Assembly (NCBI GenBank): GCA_022495995.1
Contig: JAFEMH010005415.1
Coordinates: 1 to 64,000 of the forward strand
Reading direction: 5' to 3'
Origin: Adenophora triphylla var. japonica
Taxonomy: Eukaryota; Streptophyta; Magnoliopsida; Asterales; Campanulaceae
DNA: 64,000 bases
Shown here: positions 1 to 12,119 of the stretch, one piece after another
Layout: every line of letters begins with the position of its first letter
Position numbering within the stretch: position 1 is the stretch's first letter
Notes under the pieces: model-generated
What the model was told of the DNA's origin: nothing
Database searches by the model: none
The model's input: the letters and a program-made list of their open reading frames with translations, nothing else
Position numbers and translations under genes: made by a program

Positions 1-1304
1 ACTATGTTTCCTTTAATACAATCTAACATTTGAGTTTGGAAAATAGAAAATAAAAAAGAAATGTTATGTGAAATTTTGGGCTTATGATTGGTGAAATGGA
101 GGAGCTTACTTAATCCAAAATCAAAGTCTGAAACTGGGTGTTGAGTTTTGATGGTTGCGTTGGGTGCAAGTAAGCATATTTTGGGATGAAAAACTTAACA
201 ACCATATTAAATAACAAAATTTTGAGAATTCGAATAGGAAAATGAAAACCATTTACAACATTTTATTTTATAGAAAGTCTTATTTAAATTAAAAAGGTAC
301 TAATAAAACACTTAATTTCAATTATTTTTTAGTCCTCGGAACAATATGATCTCAACTCCCTTAGTTATATGGGTGGCAATGGTTCCTAGTTCCTTAATTA
401 CAGGGACATGGTACACATGGGTTTTAGGAGCTGCATGGGCGACATAACAAATCCCCTATAAAATTCGGGTGAAATCTGCAAAATTTATAGAAACTCACAC
501 TTACACATTATTCATGTTTTAAGCCGCTCTTATCTTACACACAAAGCCGTATAAGCGTAAAATTACTCTTATTCTTAGGTATAAAAGTATTTTTTTTTCA
601 AAACAATCCCATATTTTATGAAACAATATGCTTCTATACTCAAAGGTGTATGACTAAAATTACTCTTATACCTTGGTGTAAGAGTATTTTTTAAAAAAAA
701 AAATCATTTTTAAATAATAAAAGTCTCATATTTTATTAAGCAATTCGCTCCTAAACATGTATAAGACTAAAATTACTCTTATATCTAGGTATAAGAGTAT
801 TTTTTTCACAAATTTTCACATTTTCTTAAAATTAATCTTCGTGTTCATCAATTCATCTTCAATTATGGCTCTGATTCTACCAAATCTACTTTCTTCTTTG
901 TTGCGTTCAGTCGAAATTTTCATTTGGGCATTCTTCCCCATCCGTCTCTAATTTCTTCATTTATTTATCTTACCAGTTAGGGTTTAAAGGGAATTTGATC
1001 TTCCCCTAATGCAATAAGTTGTAGTTGAAAAATAAATTCAAAATTGAGAGGATGGGATTTAGAATCTTATTTGGGCTTTTATGAAAAATGATTAGAGGCG
1101 GAGGGGAATTATTCCTTAATTACACCCAAACAAAACAGCAAAGTCAAGCTGTACACAAAGGAGTTTCTTGTATACATTTTAATAGGTAGAAATATAATCA
1201 CAAGAGATTTGTGTATGCCTCCCTTGGTCGACCTTTTTCATCCGTTTTGAACCCCCTATACACCCCACGCATTTCCTCTCCCACGTTTACTTTGTGTTCA
1301 AATT
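1..1304. other. AT-rich intergenic DNA
   Basis: No coding region could be supported on either strand; the open frames here are short and low-complexity. The only structure seen is a set of three related hairpin-like repeats at about 545-805, listed separately. Confidence 0.6.
545..805. repeat. Three degenerate copies of a hairpin-forming repeat
   Basis: Three copies at about 100-bp spacing each read roughly AAAATTACTCTTAT, a short loop, then ATAAGAGTATTTTT. Each copy is an imperfect inverted repeat (ACTCTTATAC facing GTATAAGAGT). The copies start near 557, 656 and 768. The origin is unknown; a small MITE-like unit or slippage of one hairpin would both fit. Confidence 0.55.
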
Positions 1305-1530
1305 TCTATATATACCACCGACCACTTCTTCAAAGCCTTGCACCATGTGCAGGCCCACATAGTCATCAGGACCTGAACCGTTCCTACTGAGCACCCCCTT
1401 GGCACAACAAAGAGAGAGGGAGAGAGAGAGAGAGAGAGCAACTCCCAAGGTCGTTCATACCGTCCCTCTCTCTCCTTGTACGAACACAAAAGCAATCATC
1501 TAGTCCATCAAGCTCAAACGAGAGTGATGT
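1305..1530 (+). promoter_or_regulatory. Possible plant core promoter and 5' leader
   Basis: A good TATA box (CTATATATACC, 1306-1316) is followed by a CT/GA-rich stretch with an uninterrupted GA run at about 1411-1438, as often seen in plant 5' leaders. An ATG at 1528 begins a short frame that does not extend into a recognisable protein. An exon-like frame preceded by TTTTGCAG lies at 1921-2066 but matches no family I know. The unit may be a truncated gene or a non-coding RNA. The evidence is motif-only. Confidence 0.3.
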
Positions 1531-3562
1531 GGGTGATTATGGACCAAAATGGTCAGGGGCAGATCTATGCTTATTTGAGGTGGGCTCCAGCCCCCTCAAA
1601 CTTCAGAATTTTCAAAAAAATTTACGCAAGTCGCCGTATATAAGCGCACTTGATTTGAAATCTTGGATTCGCGCCTGACAACGATAGGAGCAAAGTTAGG
1701 AAGGAGAAGTTCAAATCCATAGTGATCATAGGTTCACTAAGAATTTGGGACCGCTGTACCGAAAGATTTGCTACGCTATGATGCAACAATCACTGGGATA
1801 AAGAAGCCATTTATACCTAAAAGAGAGAGATGATATTTTTTTTTCACATCATGTGTAGCAGCATGACAATAAATTCACTGCTAAATCTACTACTGTAATC
1901 CTTTCATGTTGGTTTTGCAGCTACCCATTGCCTGCAGAGATATAGCAACAATTCTGCTGGAAAGGGATTCATACGATCCCTGGATCAATGTGCATACTTT
2001 CTACTGCAATGTGTTGCACTTGCACCCGATAACTGCTGCACACACCTTCAATGCACTGGATGGATAAAAAAATGAGACCACATTGATAGAGGTAAGCCGA
2101 GAGAAGTCAAAATTAGCCGAGCCTATGCGTTAATTGAAGGTAGAGGTGGGGTCAGCGTCACAGCTGTTGGGTCATATTCCAAGTCCTAAGATAGAGACAG
2201 AGGTAGGGTGGTCCCATACCCAAAATTATAAGAACCTAGAGAGATAATTACGCTCTTGTCCCTTTCATTATCTCCACAACCGCTGTGTCCCCACCTATAA
2301 CACTAATCCAGTACAACTACTTTCTATTTCCTATCACTTCTCTTCTTTTCTTTTTTTCCGTCTTGCTTCCTCTAGTTTAGTAATAAGGTTTTTAATTTAA
2401 CCTTATACGAAAATTTAAAAAAAAAATTATATATTATTGTGTCTCACAAATCATAATAATAAGGTTCTTAGTTTAGCTTTATACGAAAATTAAGAAAAAG
2501 TAAATATTGTTACAAGCAGATCTTATTTTCCAGTTTAGTTAATAAAGCAATTAAAAATCTTACTATGAGACAGACTAAAAAGAAAAGTAAAAACCTTACT
2601 GTTCTACTTATTCCATTGGAAAATAGTATCGTAGTTAATCAGAAATCTCGGTTCAACTCCCAAAAATGCAAAAGCATTAAAACTTTGTTGAAAAAGTTTT
2701 ATCATCCATATGGTCATACCTTACTCGAATCAAATTAGTTAACATTCAATATAATATTATTCGGATTAGTGGCAAGGCTAGATTTTTATTGAAAGGGGGA
2801 AAATTATTTTAAATTTGAAAAATCCTTTGAAAGTAATTAAAGGGTGAAAATAACATATCGCAGTGTACTTTTTTTCTTATAATAAAAGGGGTCAAAATTG
2901 GTAAAATTATGATTTTTGAAGGCAATAAGTCAATTTTTCTTAAAGTTAATGTGCTGATTTGCACATTTTAAAAGATGAAGGGGAAACTGCCCCCTTATAG
3001 CCTAGGATAGTTCCGCAAGTGGTTGAATATTAATATACAACTCTAGTACTAATAATAGATTGTTGCCCTAAAATACTTCCCAGACTCCCACCATTTTTTA
3101 TTAGGGACAAGACAATCTAAACATTTCTTAACCTGTGCCAACATACTAATCTAAACCAATTCTAAAGTTTCCCCGTCGGCGTTATATTTATCAAAATACC
3201 AAGTTCTGACGGGTTCGAGCACTGGCGAACGGCCTGCTTGACGGTGTCGGGGAAGGCTGCAAATGGTTCCTCTCCCAACCCCGCTGACGCACCGGGGTTT
3301 GCCATTTCACCAAGTTCTGATCTCGTTTCTTAGTCAGAGTACTCTGCAAGTTAACCTAAAACCACGTCCACATGCTTGTGGTATGTGTGAGGTAAGGATC
3401 TGGGTTTTATGTAGACAACAGTTCGACAGACTATAATGGGCCAAATTTAATTCCACAAATGTTAGTGGAAGGGCGGGTCGAAAGACAATCATACCTCAAT
3501 GAATTGCACAGGCCCATGGCCAATTGAGTTACAAGTAGTATACAGCTGCTATATAATCCATA
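1531..3562. other. Intergenic DNA with worn repeat remnants
   Basis: No gene could be supported. A 77-bp spaced duplication lies at about 2378-2500. Text at 1556-1660 and 2760-3010 (pyrimidine-rich CCCCCTCA, GGGGAAACTGCCCCC) resembles old transposon ends, and a GC-rich patch at 3170-3300 was not recognised. Confidence 0.5.
2378..2500. repeat. Short tandem duplication
   Basis: AATAAGGTTTTTAATTTAAC at about 2381 recurs as AATAAGGTTCTTAGTTTAGC at about 2458. Both are followed by TTATACGAAAATT and an A-run. Two copies, about 77 bp apart, with a few mismatches. Confidence 0.55.
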
Positions 3563-3815
3563 CTCCCTCCTTCCCGCTACAAATCTGACACTTTCCTTAT
3601 TCGTCATTCTGAATCACACACACTTCCTAAAATGTGAAGAATCTTTCTTATTACATTTATTCTCTCTCCCACTTTACTTTTATCTCATGACACCAATCGA
3701 ATCACTATTTCCTCTGGCTTTCTCTCTCCAACCTCACTTTTCATACTCTCAACATTTTCTCCATTTTTTTTTTCCTTAATTTACGCATAACATTTTTTGT
3801 AGGGACGAAGAAATT
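3563..3815. mobile_element. Stowaway-type MITE, decayed 3' end
   Basis: It begins TA-CTCCCTCCTTCCCGCTACAAA. The far end near 3800 reads TTGTAGGGACGAAGAAATTA, a worn inverted copy of the CTCCCTCCGTCCC terminus. Size (about 250 bp), the TA target and TC-rich internal text match the other Stowaway copies in this window. Non-autonomous and without coding capacity. The 3' boundary is approximate. Confidence 0.6.
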
Positions 3816-4015
3816 ATTATTTTTTCCTATATATGATACTGTCTTAACACAACTTTCCCAGACTCCAACATCATATACCTATTTCCTACTGATCTTCCCA
3901 TTACTTAACCAGATCACCACATCATGCAATCATGTGATTTGATTGAGACCAACGTGTGTCAGAAAGCGACGTTAGCTGATCATAACAGCCAACAATTAAA
4001 GATCCTTATAAACTA

Positions 4016-4268
4016 CTCCCTCCATCTGAAAAGTTCGTCTCCAACTTTAACTTTTATGGTCAACTTAAAAAGCTTTGGCCATTATTTTATGAAAACCTAA
4101 TTATCCATATCCAATTCTTAAAAAATGTAACTGATAGTATTTCTAACGGTGAATCATTAACAATTTTTACAATTGCATAGGAATCAATAGGTTTTCAGAA
4201 AACCATGGTCAAAGTCTGATTGAATTGATCATGAAAGTCAAAGTAAGACGAACTTTCCAGAACCGTGG
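4016..4268. mobile_element. Stowaway-type MITE
   Basis: It starts TA-CTCCCTCCATCTGAAAAG. The subterminal AAGTTCGTCTCCAACTTTAAC is mirrored at the 3' end by GTCAAAGTAAGACGAACTT followed by CCAGAACCGTGG-TA. The outer TIR at the 3' side has diverged. It sits about 200 bp beyond the end of the MINDY pseudogene. Confidence 0.7.
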
Positions 4269-5394
4269 TATGTAGAGATCAAATAGTCTGCACAAGGAAA
4301 GAGCAGCAAAAAAATGACTAGACCTGAAAATGTACTTTATTTACAGTGAAAGAGCAGAATCTGGAATCATGTGCATGTGAAAAATAAGTTTGTTATGGAA
4401 CGTGACTGGATGAAAATAAAGAGAAAACATATACAGCAACAAACCTCTCAATAGTATGACTGTAATTTTCACATTACTACGCACTTGTCTTTTGATGGCT
4501 TTGGTTCCTGCCTTGAGGATGAGGTCTTTGCGCTAGTCCTTGGGACCTGCATAATGCCAGAATTTTAACATGACTAATCACTTGTATGATATTTCCAAGA
4601 TTATTGGTCAAAGTTATCTTTACAAAAGTGAGACCAGCTTTATGAGGCGGATGGCGTATAAAATTAAACCATGTGAACAGACTAGAATGGACGATTAATA
4701 TTAGAAGTTTTGGGGGGTGTAAGAAGCAAGGTTTCTGCTAAAAAGCATCAAAAGATAATTATCCCTTAACAACAACTTATAAATTACCCCAAGTTATTGA
4801 GTTCAGCTCATTGGACCCCTTTTAACATGTTTTATGATCCTTCCTAATCAAGATCATCACTTATTAAGGTAAATTCACTTTGATTTTCTTTTCGGGCATG
4901 TCGCCATATAAAGGTCGCTGATTTTGATATTAATCGACATCCTAATGGTGCATTTTGATGGTTTATGTTATAAGTGGCCAGCTTCTTTCACAAAATCACT
5001 AGTATGTTCATTTTTAATGTGAGTAAATACTAGAGATCCATCTTATGCTTCTCATTCGGAACAAACTCATTTTATCAAATTATCATCTTTCCAACTTTTT
5101 TTCCCGACCCCCAGAGAAAAGTGTATTCTCATGTCACTAGCACAGGCCAACCACCCAACAAATATTACCTGCTCCTAAAAGTGCCAATCATGATGATCAA
5201 CTATTTTGCATCACATAATGTGGACAGAAACACTTTAAGCAATCTCAGCTTTCCAAAGAGATTGTTATAGGAGACGTAATTGGGCAAAGTTTCTAAAAAA
5301 AAGGACCTCAAACTCCATCTTATTATAGCATTCATTTCCAAGATCTCAACACAATCCCTTATAATAAGCGTAAAATATATCCAACAACATTACC

Positions 5395-5500
5395 CACGTG
5401 CCGCAAAAGCTCCTACCTACGGTGGGATCAGGGAGGGTCGGGTGTACGCAGCCTTGCCCCTGTATTAAAGCAGAGAGGCGCTCGGATGACCCATGATAAA
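5395..5500 (+). mobile_element. Au-type SINE fragment
   Basis: The text AAAGCTCCTACCTACGGTGG, then GGATCAGGGAGGGTCGGGTG, then TACGCAGCCTTGCCCCTG and AGAGAGGCGC follows the body of the tRNA-derived Au SINE family of flowering plants, as remembered. It lacks a clear 3' poly-T and TSD, so it is treated as a fragment within an intron. Confidence 0.55.
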
Positions 5501-6239
5501 AATTGCGTCGAAAATTGCATGGACCGACTACTACTTCATAACAAATAAGCGCAGACAGTTTAGTGAGCCATTTTGTTTTATCCATCATATTCCCAAGCAA
5601 AAAAATAGTGAGTCTTTGGCTCCATCGAAATAATGGAAAAGGCGCAAAATATATAATCAAATTCTAATTCCAGTTTCCCAATAGTCTACCAAATCAACTA
5701 CCCCAAACTACCTTGCACCAAAAAAATAAAAATAAAAAAATCAGTTTTAGGAACCTTTTTTTACGGACATCGATTCTGAAATGGATCAGAGTAACTCAAA
5801 GGCACAGTGCCTTTGTCCACCCTCTGAAATCAACTCTTCCAATGATAGAAGGTGACATTTATATTATATGAGACTTGTGTTTTCATCACCCTCAACCAAT
5901 AAGTCAAACAAATCAAGGTAGTCCAAAAACCATTACCTAACCTTGCAGATGAACCAATAGAGATTTCACCCACGACCTAAATCCCCATCCCTCCAACCTC
6001 CACCACCCCCCTTTGGCCCACACATGAATATATAAGACAACCCCCTGTCCGCCACCACCTAAACAACAAAAAGTTCAACTCTTCGGTGGTCATGTTTCTC
6101 CTCAATTGCCACCAAAAAGCCACAGTATGCAAAGCCAGCGACAGATACAAAAAAGGGAGAGAATTGGGTTTCTTATCTTAAGGTGGAACGCCGGAGGAAA
6201 TATGAAGAGGTAGGGAGCAAGAAAATGGGAAGAAAGGAG

Positions 6240-6385
6240 AATAGGCTGGTTGGAGAAGTATATCAACTTTTGCAAGCAGATGACAATTGAACTTATTCCG
6301 GGAGCAGAAAATGAGGAAGAAAGGAGAAAAGATGGTTGGGAGAGTCTCAACTTTTGCAAGCAGTTGACAATTGAGCTTATTCAAC
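6240..6385. repeat. Tandem duplication in an intron
   Basis: CAACTTTTGCAAGCAGATGA near 6264 recurs as CAACTTTTGCAAGCAGTTGA near 6349. Both are preceded by GGTTGG(A/G)GAG and AAGAAAGGAGAA. Two copies, unit about 85-95 bp. Confidence 0.6.
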
Positions 6386-8706
6386 TCACCCCTGAGCGTG
6401 TATCCAAACAACATAATGCACACAAATTCATCCGACATGGGTTACGTACGAACCTAGAAACCCTAATTGCACACCAAACCGAGCCTCACATTAAACTGTG
6501 TCTGGCCCTCATGCATGTTGTACTCCTTGTTGAATTCTATTTGAGTCTTTTTATAATACGGTCCAAGATGTCCAGAGGGCCAGGCTACACCTCCCTATAC
6601 TAAAGAGATTTTGAAAGAATCAAACAGGAGTTTAGCAAAGTGCTGTCAAAACTACAAACGTTCATTAAGGCGTCAATTTCTTCCGTTATAAATTCAAATA
6701 GTTCAAAGAAAAGAAATATATATCACACGGTATTCACCCCATCACCTGGGGACCTGGCTTACCAGCCTTGAGCCACTGCCAATTTGCTGTGGCGCAGTCA
6801 GCTCCCGCTGCGGTTGTTGCTCAAATTCCTGCTGTTGTAGAGGCTATGGCCAATTGCAGATCAGACTGTCAGACAAAACAAGAGAACAATTAATCTCAAC
6901 ACAGCAATCAAAATAACTTTGATTTTTCTGAATATGCAACTTTGAATGTATTGATCAGGCTAGCACTTCACCCAATATATGCAAAATACAATATTCAAGT
7001 GAGTGGGGAAGTTAAAGATGATTAAATTTATGGAAAATGTGCAAATAAAATTACCCTAACTTTTCTAGGTTATTGTGCCGAATTAGTCACTCAACCCCTG
7101 ATTGATATTGCATCAAACACATCCAACTATTTTTCTGTTGCATTCATGATCACTTTGCCAGTAACGAAGTTTCAATTTTTCTGTTAATCTTCTCTAGAGT
7201 TGTGCATGTGTGATTGAATTTATAAGGGTAACATAGGTACTTCCCAAAAAATAACTTTAAAAGGTTCTATTTGTGAGATCACAAAGTATAAGGTAAAATA
7301 AAAGGCTTGCATTTATTCTTCTTCCATGGACAGTCATACAAAAATCATCTCCACCACCACACACTCCCTTTCCCCATTACACCACTACCCATGAAACCCA
7401 ACCCTCCTCCACCATTTTCAATAACATGACCCCCACACCACCATCATCTGAAGCCCAGCTATACAATACTATAGCTACTCTGTCTTCAATACTAATTGTA
7501 GAAAACTCAAAATCCGTGAATCTCTAGTAACCAAATTATTATTTTTTACCCAGAATCAGATTTGAACAAACCTCAAATCCTATAAAATAAAAAAAAGAGT
7601 TGCAAAAATTGATTTGGTTGTAAATTTTCAAGGGCAATTCTGAATCAAAGTAAACCACACCAAGAAATGGCAGCACTTAACATGTGGAAAAATGAATAAA
7701 CAAACACAATAAGACAACTTATGAAAATTTTTAGTTGAGAAAATAAGAAACCAGAAGTCTATTACATGTACTTAAATTCATAACAAGTTTCAAACTAAAA
7801 AACAAGATTTTCAAGAAATAGATGAAAGTTACTTGAAATCAGAGGGTGTTTCTGCAGAATTGTTGATGCTAGCAAAATAGTCCTGAAACACAATAAATGC
7901 AGAGTTTCATGTCGGTTCATGGAGAGTAGCTTCAAAATGTGTAAAGATCTACATACTGCGGTATTGGCCATAGCATTATGCTCATTCCATGAACTGTTTC
8001 CATGTACGTCTACCTTGAATTCTTTAAAATTAACAGTCATGAACAAGGTATCCCCATTGACCTGAAACAACCATGAATCAATTAAGGCAGTTAGATGATG
8101 GGATTATCTCCAGACATGGATTAGCAGTACTTTATATGAATTATGAGGAAAAAGATTACCTCGTTTAGCTTCTCCCATACTAAATCAGGCTGATTTATAT
8201 AACCTTAGTCCGTAGCAAGAATATATAATTGACCATCCAACTGTAGATTAGTTACCATTACGTTAATATCTAGTAAACAGTATACATAATTAGAAAATAC
8301 CAGAGCAAAACATAAAATGACAAGTCGGTAGACAGCAAGAACAGCAGAAACAGACCTTGAACATGGTGTTGAAGTGATTATTCCGAAAAAAAATACACAA
8401 AGTTCACGTTCTTTCAGACCATCCTGCAAGCAGAATAGGCTGCAAATGCAACAGAAAAGAGATAAGAAATCCCACATATCCATTAATTATAACCATTTTG
8501 ATCAGTAAACAGATACACCAGGGTGAAAACCACAAGAAATCATACCCATACACGGTTAACTGACTTGCATTGTTCTTCAGAAAATTCCTGATCAGTTCCC
8601 CTGTGAGATATAAGAAGCAAGTAAACCAATGAAGTGAAATGAACTTGACAAATAATGAAATAAAAACACATGATACCTACATCACTTACAAAAAAGTATT
8701 AAATAC

Positions 8707-9913
8707 CTTGTTTTGGTGTGATGTCATCCTTGGACCGTGTACCATCCACACAGCTATTTCCCTTGCCCACCTGTTCTGCCAGAACAACTTCACCTTCATA
8801 CATAGGCTCTCGATCTTCAAAGGATGCAGTTCCTCGTCCAATATGCATTCCCTCCCCCTCATACATGGGCTCACTCCCATCAGCACTCGAAGTAAAAGCT
8901 TCAGGTAAATCTAAGTTACGACTACTTCCACCGGGAGAATGTGACTCTGTATATGGTGTAGACGATTGTGATGCATCTAATGTATTGCAGTTACTTTTTG
9001 TACCTTCAACTTCTGGTTCACAGGCTGTTGAAAGTGATTGCTCATGAACTTGCTCATCTCCTCGAGAACTATGCACATGGTTTTCACGTAAAGATGGAGC
9101 GACTGATTTAGAAGAACTCAGTGAGTCACTTGCATTAGTTTTTAACCAATCAATTGTAGGTGCATCCTCAATATTTTCACTCACACGTTCTTCAGAAACT
9201 TTAGAATCTGATTGACCTCTGGGGTTTTCCTCATTGCCATTTAAAGGAGAAGCGATATTGTGCCCCGGAATTGCGTCAAAAGTAATCAGATCTATATTTT
9301 GACTCACACACTCTTCAGAATCTTTAAAATTTGATTGACCACTGGGGTTTTCCTCATTACCATTTAAAGGTGAAGCAACATCGTGCCCTGGATTTGTGTC
9401 AAAAGTTATCAGATCATTACTGCAGTTGTTTACGACACAATTATGATCAGATATGGTTGGTTCCTTCTGACAATGCTTCTCATTTTCAGCACTGACTTCC
9501 AACATAGTTACAGAAGTTGTCGGTTCAGGCTTAATAAAATGCACAGATTCGTTTGTATTCACAGATATATTTTCTTCATTTGTATTCACCAAATCTGCAT
9601 CATTTGCTGTAGTTGGAAATTCAGTCTTTGATATTTTCAAGGCTATCAACAGCTCCTCTTCTTCCTCACGATCCCCCTTTCTTTCTATTTGGTCATCAAC
9701 AACTGAACGGGCGAATCATTAAAAGATATACCTCTTGAAAGGGATGGAGAAGGTACACCCAAAGTCGCATGTCGTTGCAGCAGCGAAATCAACGCAATCT
9801 TCCTCAGGATTTTTCTCATATTCACTCCCCAAATTTTGTGTTTCAAGGGCAACAAGCTCTCCCATCAGGGTATTATACGACTTCAACCCAATTGCAGTGG
9901 CAGTTTCGGAATC
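8707..9913 (-). pseudogene. Large central exon of the MINDY pseudogene
   Basis: This exon carries the end of the catalytic region (VDFAAATT, then VPSPSLSRGISFNDSP in a shifted frame), an acidic helix GDREEEEELLIALKISK, and a long hydrophilic linker. The linker shows two EPMYEGE motifs. Its length (1207 nt) keeps overall phase because the +1 insertion near 9770 and the -1 near 9705 cancel, but the shifted stretch between them has TAA at 9719-9721. The linker contains a two-copy internal duplication (9172-9415). Confidence 0.75.
9172..9415 (-). repeat. Two-copy in-frame duplication inside the MINDY exon
   Basis: Two units of about 41 residues are adjacent. Both contain DLITFDxxPGHxxASPLNGN and EENPxGQSxxKxSEExVSxNI. 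The unit is about 120 nt and in frame, so it arose while the reading frame still mattered or by chance kept phase. Confidence 0.75.
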
Positions 9914-10288
9914 CTGAGACACGGGCATACATCAACATGATTAGCAAACCAAATTAACATTGCACAAGGAGCAAACAGAACCAGACATATTAGAAAGATT
10001 ATTCAGATATGTAACCTACGCAAATCAACTCGGATTCACCACATCTATCTGGCAGTGGCGGACTAAGAGTTTGGTGTGAGGGTGGGCACAAAAACGTTCC
10101 AAATAGACAAATCATCAACACTTGGCTGGCAACCAAATGCATTGTAATTTTTGCTTTAATATGACAAAAATTCCAACAATACAATTTTCTTTCATGAGGC
10201 AATATTGCACAAGCAAATAATGAAATGCTTAGCGGGCAACCAAGTGTAAATTTGGGTGAAGACGGATAAAACAGAGGGTACAGATTTC

Positions 10289-10795
10289 TGTTATGAACCT
10301 GATAATCGAAACTTAATTCTGCAAATTGAGAGCTTGTTGCCGTTAACAGAAGTATAAACAGAGGGAGAGAGAATGAGAAATTAGACCGAGGTAAGAGAGA
10401 GAAACAGAAGAGAGAGAGAAGAATTTAGGTTGAGAAAATTGAAGAAGAATTGAGTTGAGAGATAGAAAGAATTTAGGAGAGGGAGAGAAGAATTTTGGGG
10501 AGGAAATTGTTGATAATTTTCATTCATACTCCATCAATGGCGTATTCCAGCTACATAAAGAGAGAAATCACGTGGTTTACAACGGCCCTTCTCTCACTAT
10601 AAAACGACATAGTTTTAAGTAACTGAAATTAAACTAGATAAGCTAAAAAACGACGTCGTGCTAATAAAGAAGAAACGCGTATGGACAAGCTCGCTAATGA
10701 ACTTGTTGATACGTTATTCACCAAACGATGTCGTATCCTTCCAACTTCAAACATAACGGTAACCCCCAAATCAGTACGAACCCTAAATCATTACA
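10289..10795 (-). repeat. LTR (3' LTR in element orientation)
   Basis: 507-bp terminal repeat beginning TG and ending CA, matching 13986-14489 almost base for base. It has a purine-rich GA leader and shared ACGACGTCG and ACGATGTCG text. It borders the polypurine tract on the internal side. Confidence 0.85.
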
Positions 10796-10964
10796 TTCCC
10801 TACTCCTTCAAACAATCCTTGTCCTCAAGGATTATTTTGACCAATTCCCTTGACACATTTGGTAATTCTGTAACCACGCGTGACATCCAGCTTAGCATGG
10901 AAACAAGCTAGAGCCATCCTCCATGTAGCCATAATTCTGACTTAGTTCAGCTAGTCCAGCAAAG

Positions 10965-11402
10965 TTAGTGACCTTAACATGTTTGAGAAGTGTAGTAACT
11001 CCGAAGAACATCAAGTAGTAACCCCATTTAGTTGGGTTGGCCATATTCTTTCCAGCAATATCAGGAGCTGAACCATGTACAGCCTCAGCAAGAGCAATAC
11101 CTCCCTCATCAATGTTGCAGCTTGGTGTTAAACCCAATCCCCCTATCAATCCCGCATAAAGATCACTGATGATGTCACCGTAAAGGTTAGGCATCACTAA
11201 AACATCAAAAAAGGTTGGATTCTTCACAAGCATCATACGGCGATTGTCGATTACAACTTCTTCATACCCCGTATCTTATCTCAAGAGTACTTCTGCTTGC
11301 AACCTCCACGCAAACGCTTAAGAAATAGGCCATCAGTTTTCTGCATGATGTTAGCTTTGTGTATTGCAGATACTCCCTTCCTTCCATGGGTCTTGGCATT
11401 AG
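10965..11402 (-). pseudogene. Captured NAD-dependent isocitrate dehydrogenase fragment
   Basis: Minus-strand translation gives AKTHGRKGVSAIHKANIMQK, TDGLFLK, then after a frame shift EEVVIDN, MMLVKNPTFFDVLVMPNLYG, DIISDLYAGLIGGLGLTPSC and HGSAPDIAGKNMANPT. These are hallmark blocks of the C-terminal half of mitochondrial NAD-IDH subunits, including the NLYGDIISDL and SAPDIAGK segments. No introns interrupt the blocks, which suggests capture from an RNA copy. The N-terminal half is absent, and frameshifts and stops break it near 11240-11300. The fragment lies in sense with the LTR element that carries it. Confidence 0.85.
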
Positions 11403-11424
11403 CACTATCTGCTAAGTATATTGT

Positions 11425-11525
11425 CTGACATATGATCATTTGTATGCCTCCACCAATCAGTAAAGCTCTTCGATCCAATCTATCCACTGTTGCTATAGAA
11501 ACTAAGGTTGATGATGCCAGCGCTC
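11425..11525 (-). pseudogene. Captured monosaccharide transporter (STP-like) fragment
   Basis: The stretch LVSIATVDRLDRRALLIGGG followed by IQMIICQ matches the conserved segment of plant sugar transport proteins around the GRR motif (V.IATVD..GRR.L...GG.QM..CQ), with the first Gly of GRR replaced. It is fused directly upstream of the isocitrate dehydrogenase fragment in one frame. That makes it a chimera of two unrelated host genes. Only about 33 residues are convincing. Confidence 0.65.
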
Positions 11526-12119
11526 CGATAATTAGACCACCAAGTAGATGGCCGTCAGTTCTTTTGGTTGGTGCGAGGCAATGAAAATAAGACCCATCGA
11601 TGGAAACGGAACTATATCAACCACCAAATCAATAATCAACCCCGGTTTGATGATTCCAACAATGACATCTCTTCGCACCGGTGATCAGAAGTACGGTATT
11701 TAGCGATCCTTTCTCTAGCGGGACTGCTTACTTGCTCTTTGCTCGAGAACTTGATACAAAATGAGAATTTATCTCACTATCATTCTCGATCTTTGCCGCT
11801 TCTCGAAAGCTGTCTAGCCCGCTCTTGCGTCCGGTACTCTTTTAGATAATTACGTACCAACACTACTCCATTGAAATCTATTTACGCCTTGAATCTAAAG
11901 AAACACAGCCCAATCACTTCACTTTTGCAATCATATACGAATCTACAAATAGGGTCATTTTTCAAAAGCCGAAGAACTCTTTCCGTATCATTGTCATCAA
12001 TTGCTCTACCAATCAAAGCATGGCGATTCCTCACGGATCAAAAATATCATGCCACCACTCCGATAAGGTTGCCCACTATTATTGAACGTGGGATGCATAA
12101 ATTGCATTCCTAGTGGCAT

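Larger units (their letters stand above)
4547..6762 (-). other. Intron of the MINDY pseudogene
   Basis: Last intron (donor GTAAGC after 6763, acceptor TATGCAG before 4546). It holds an Au-type SINE fragment and a short tandem duplication, listed separately. The frames at 6102-6603 are artefacts of the duplication. Confidence 0.65.

Noticed and set aside
757..951. 64-codon frame near the left edge
   Set aside because: Low-complexity Ile/Phe/Leu text in AT-rich DNA with no homology signal.
10040..10080. CAGTGGCGGACTAAGAG, like hAT-type termini
   Set aside because: No inverted partner or 8-bp duplication could be found nearby. Only the one end-like word is present.
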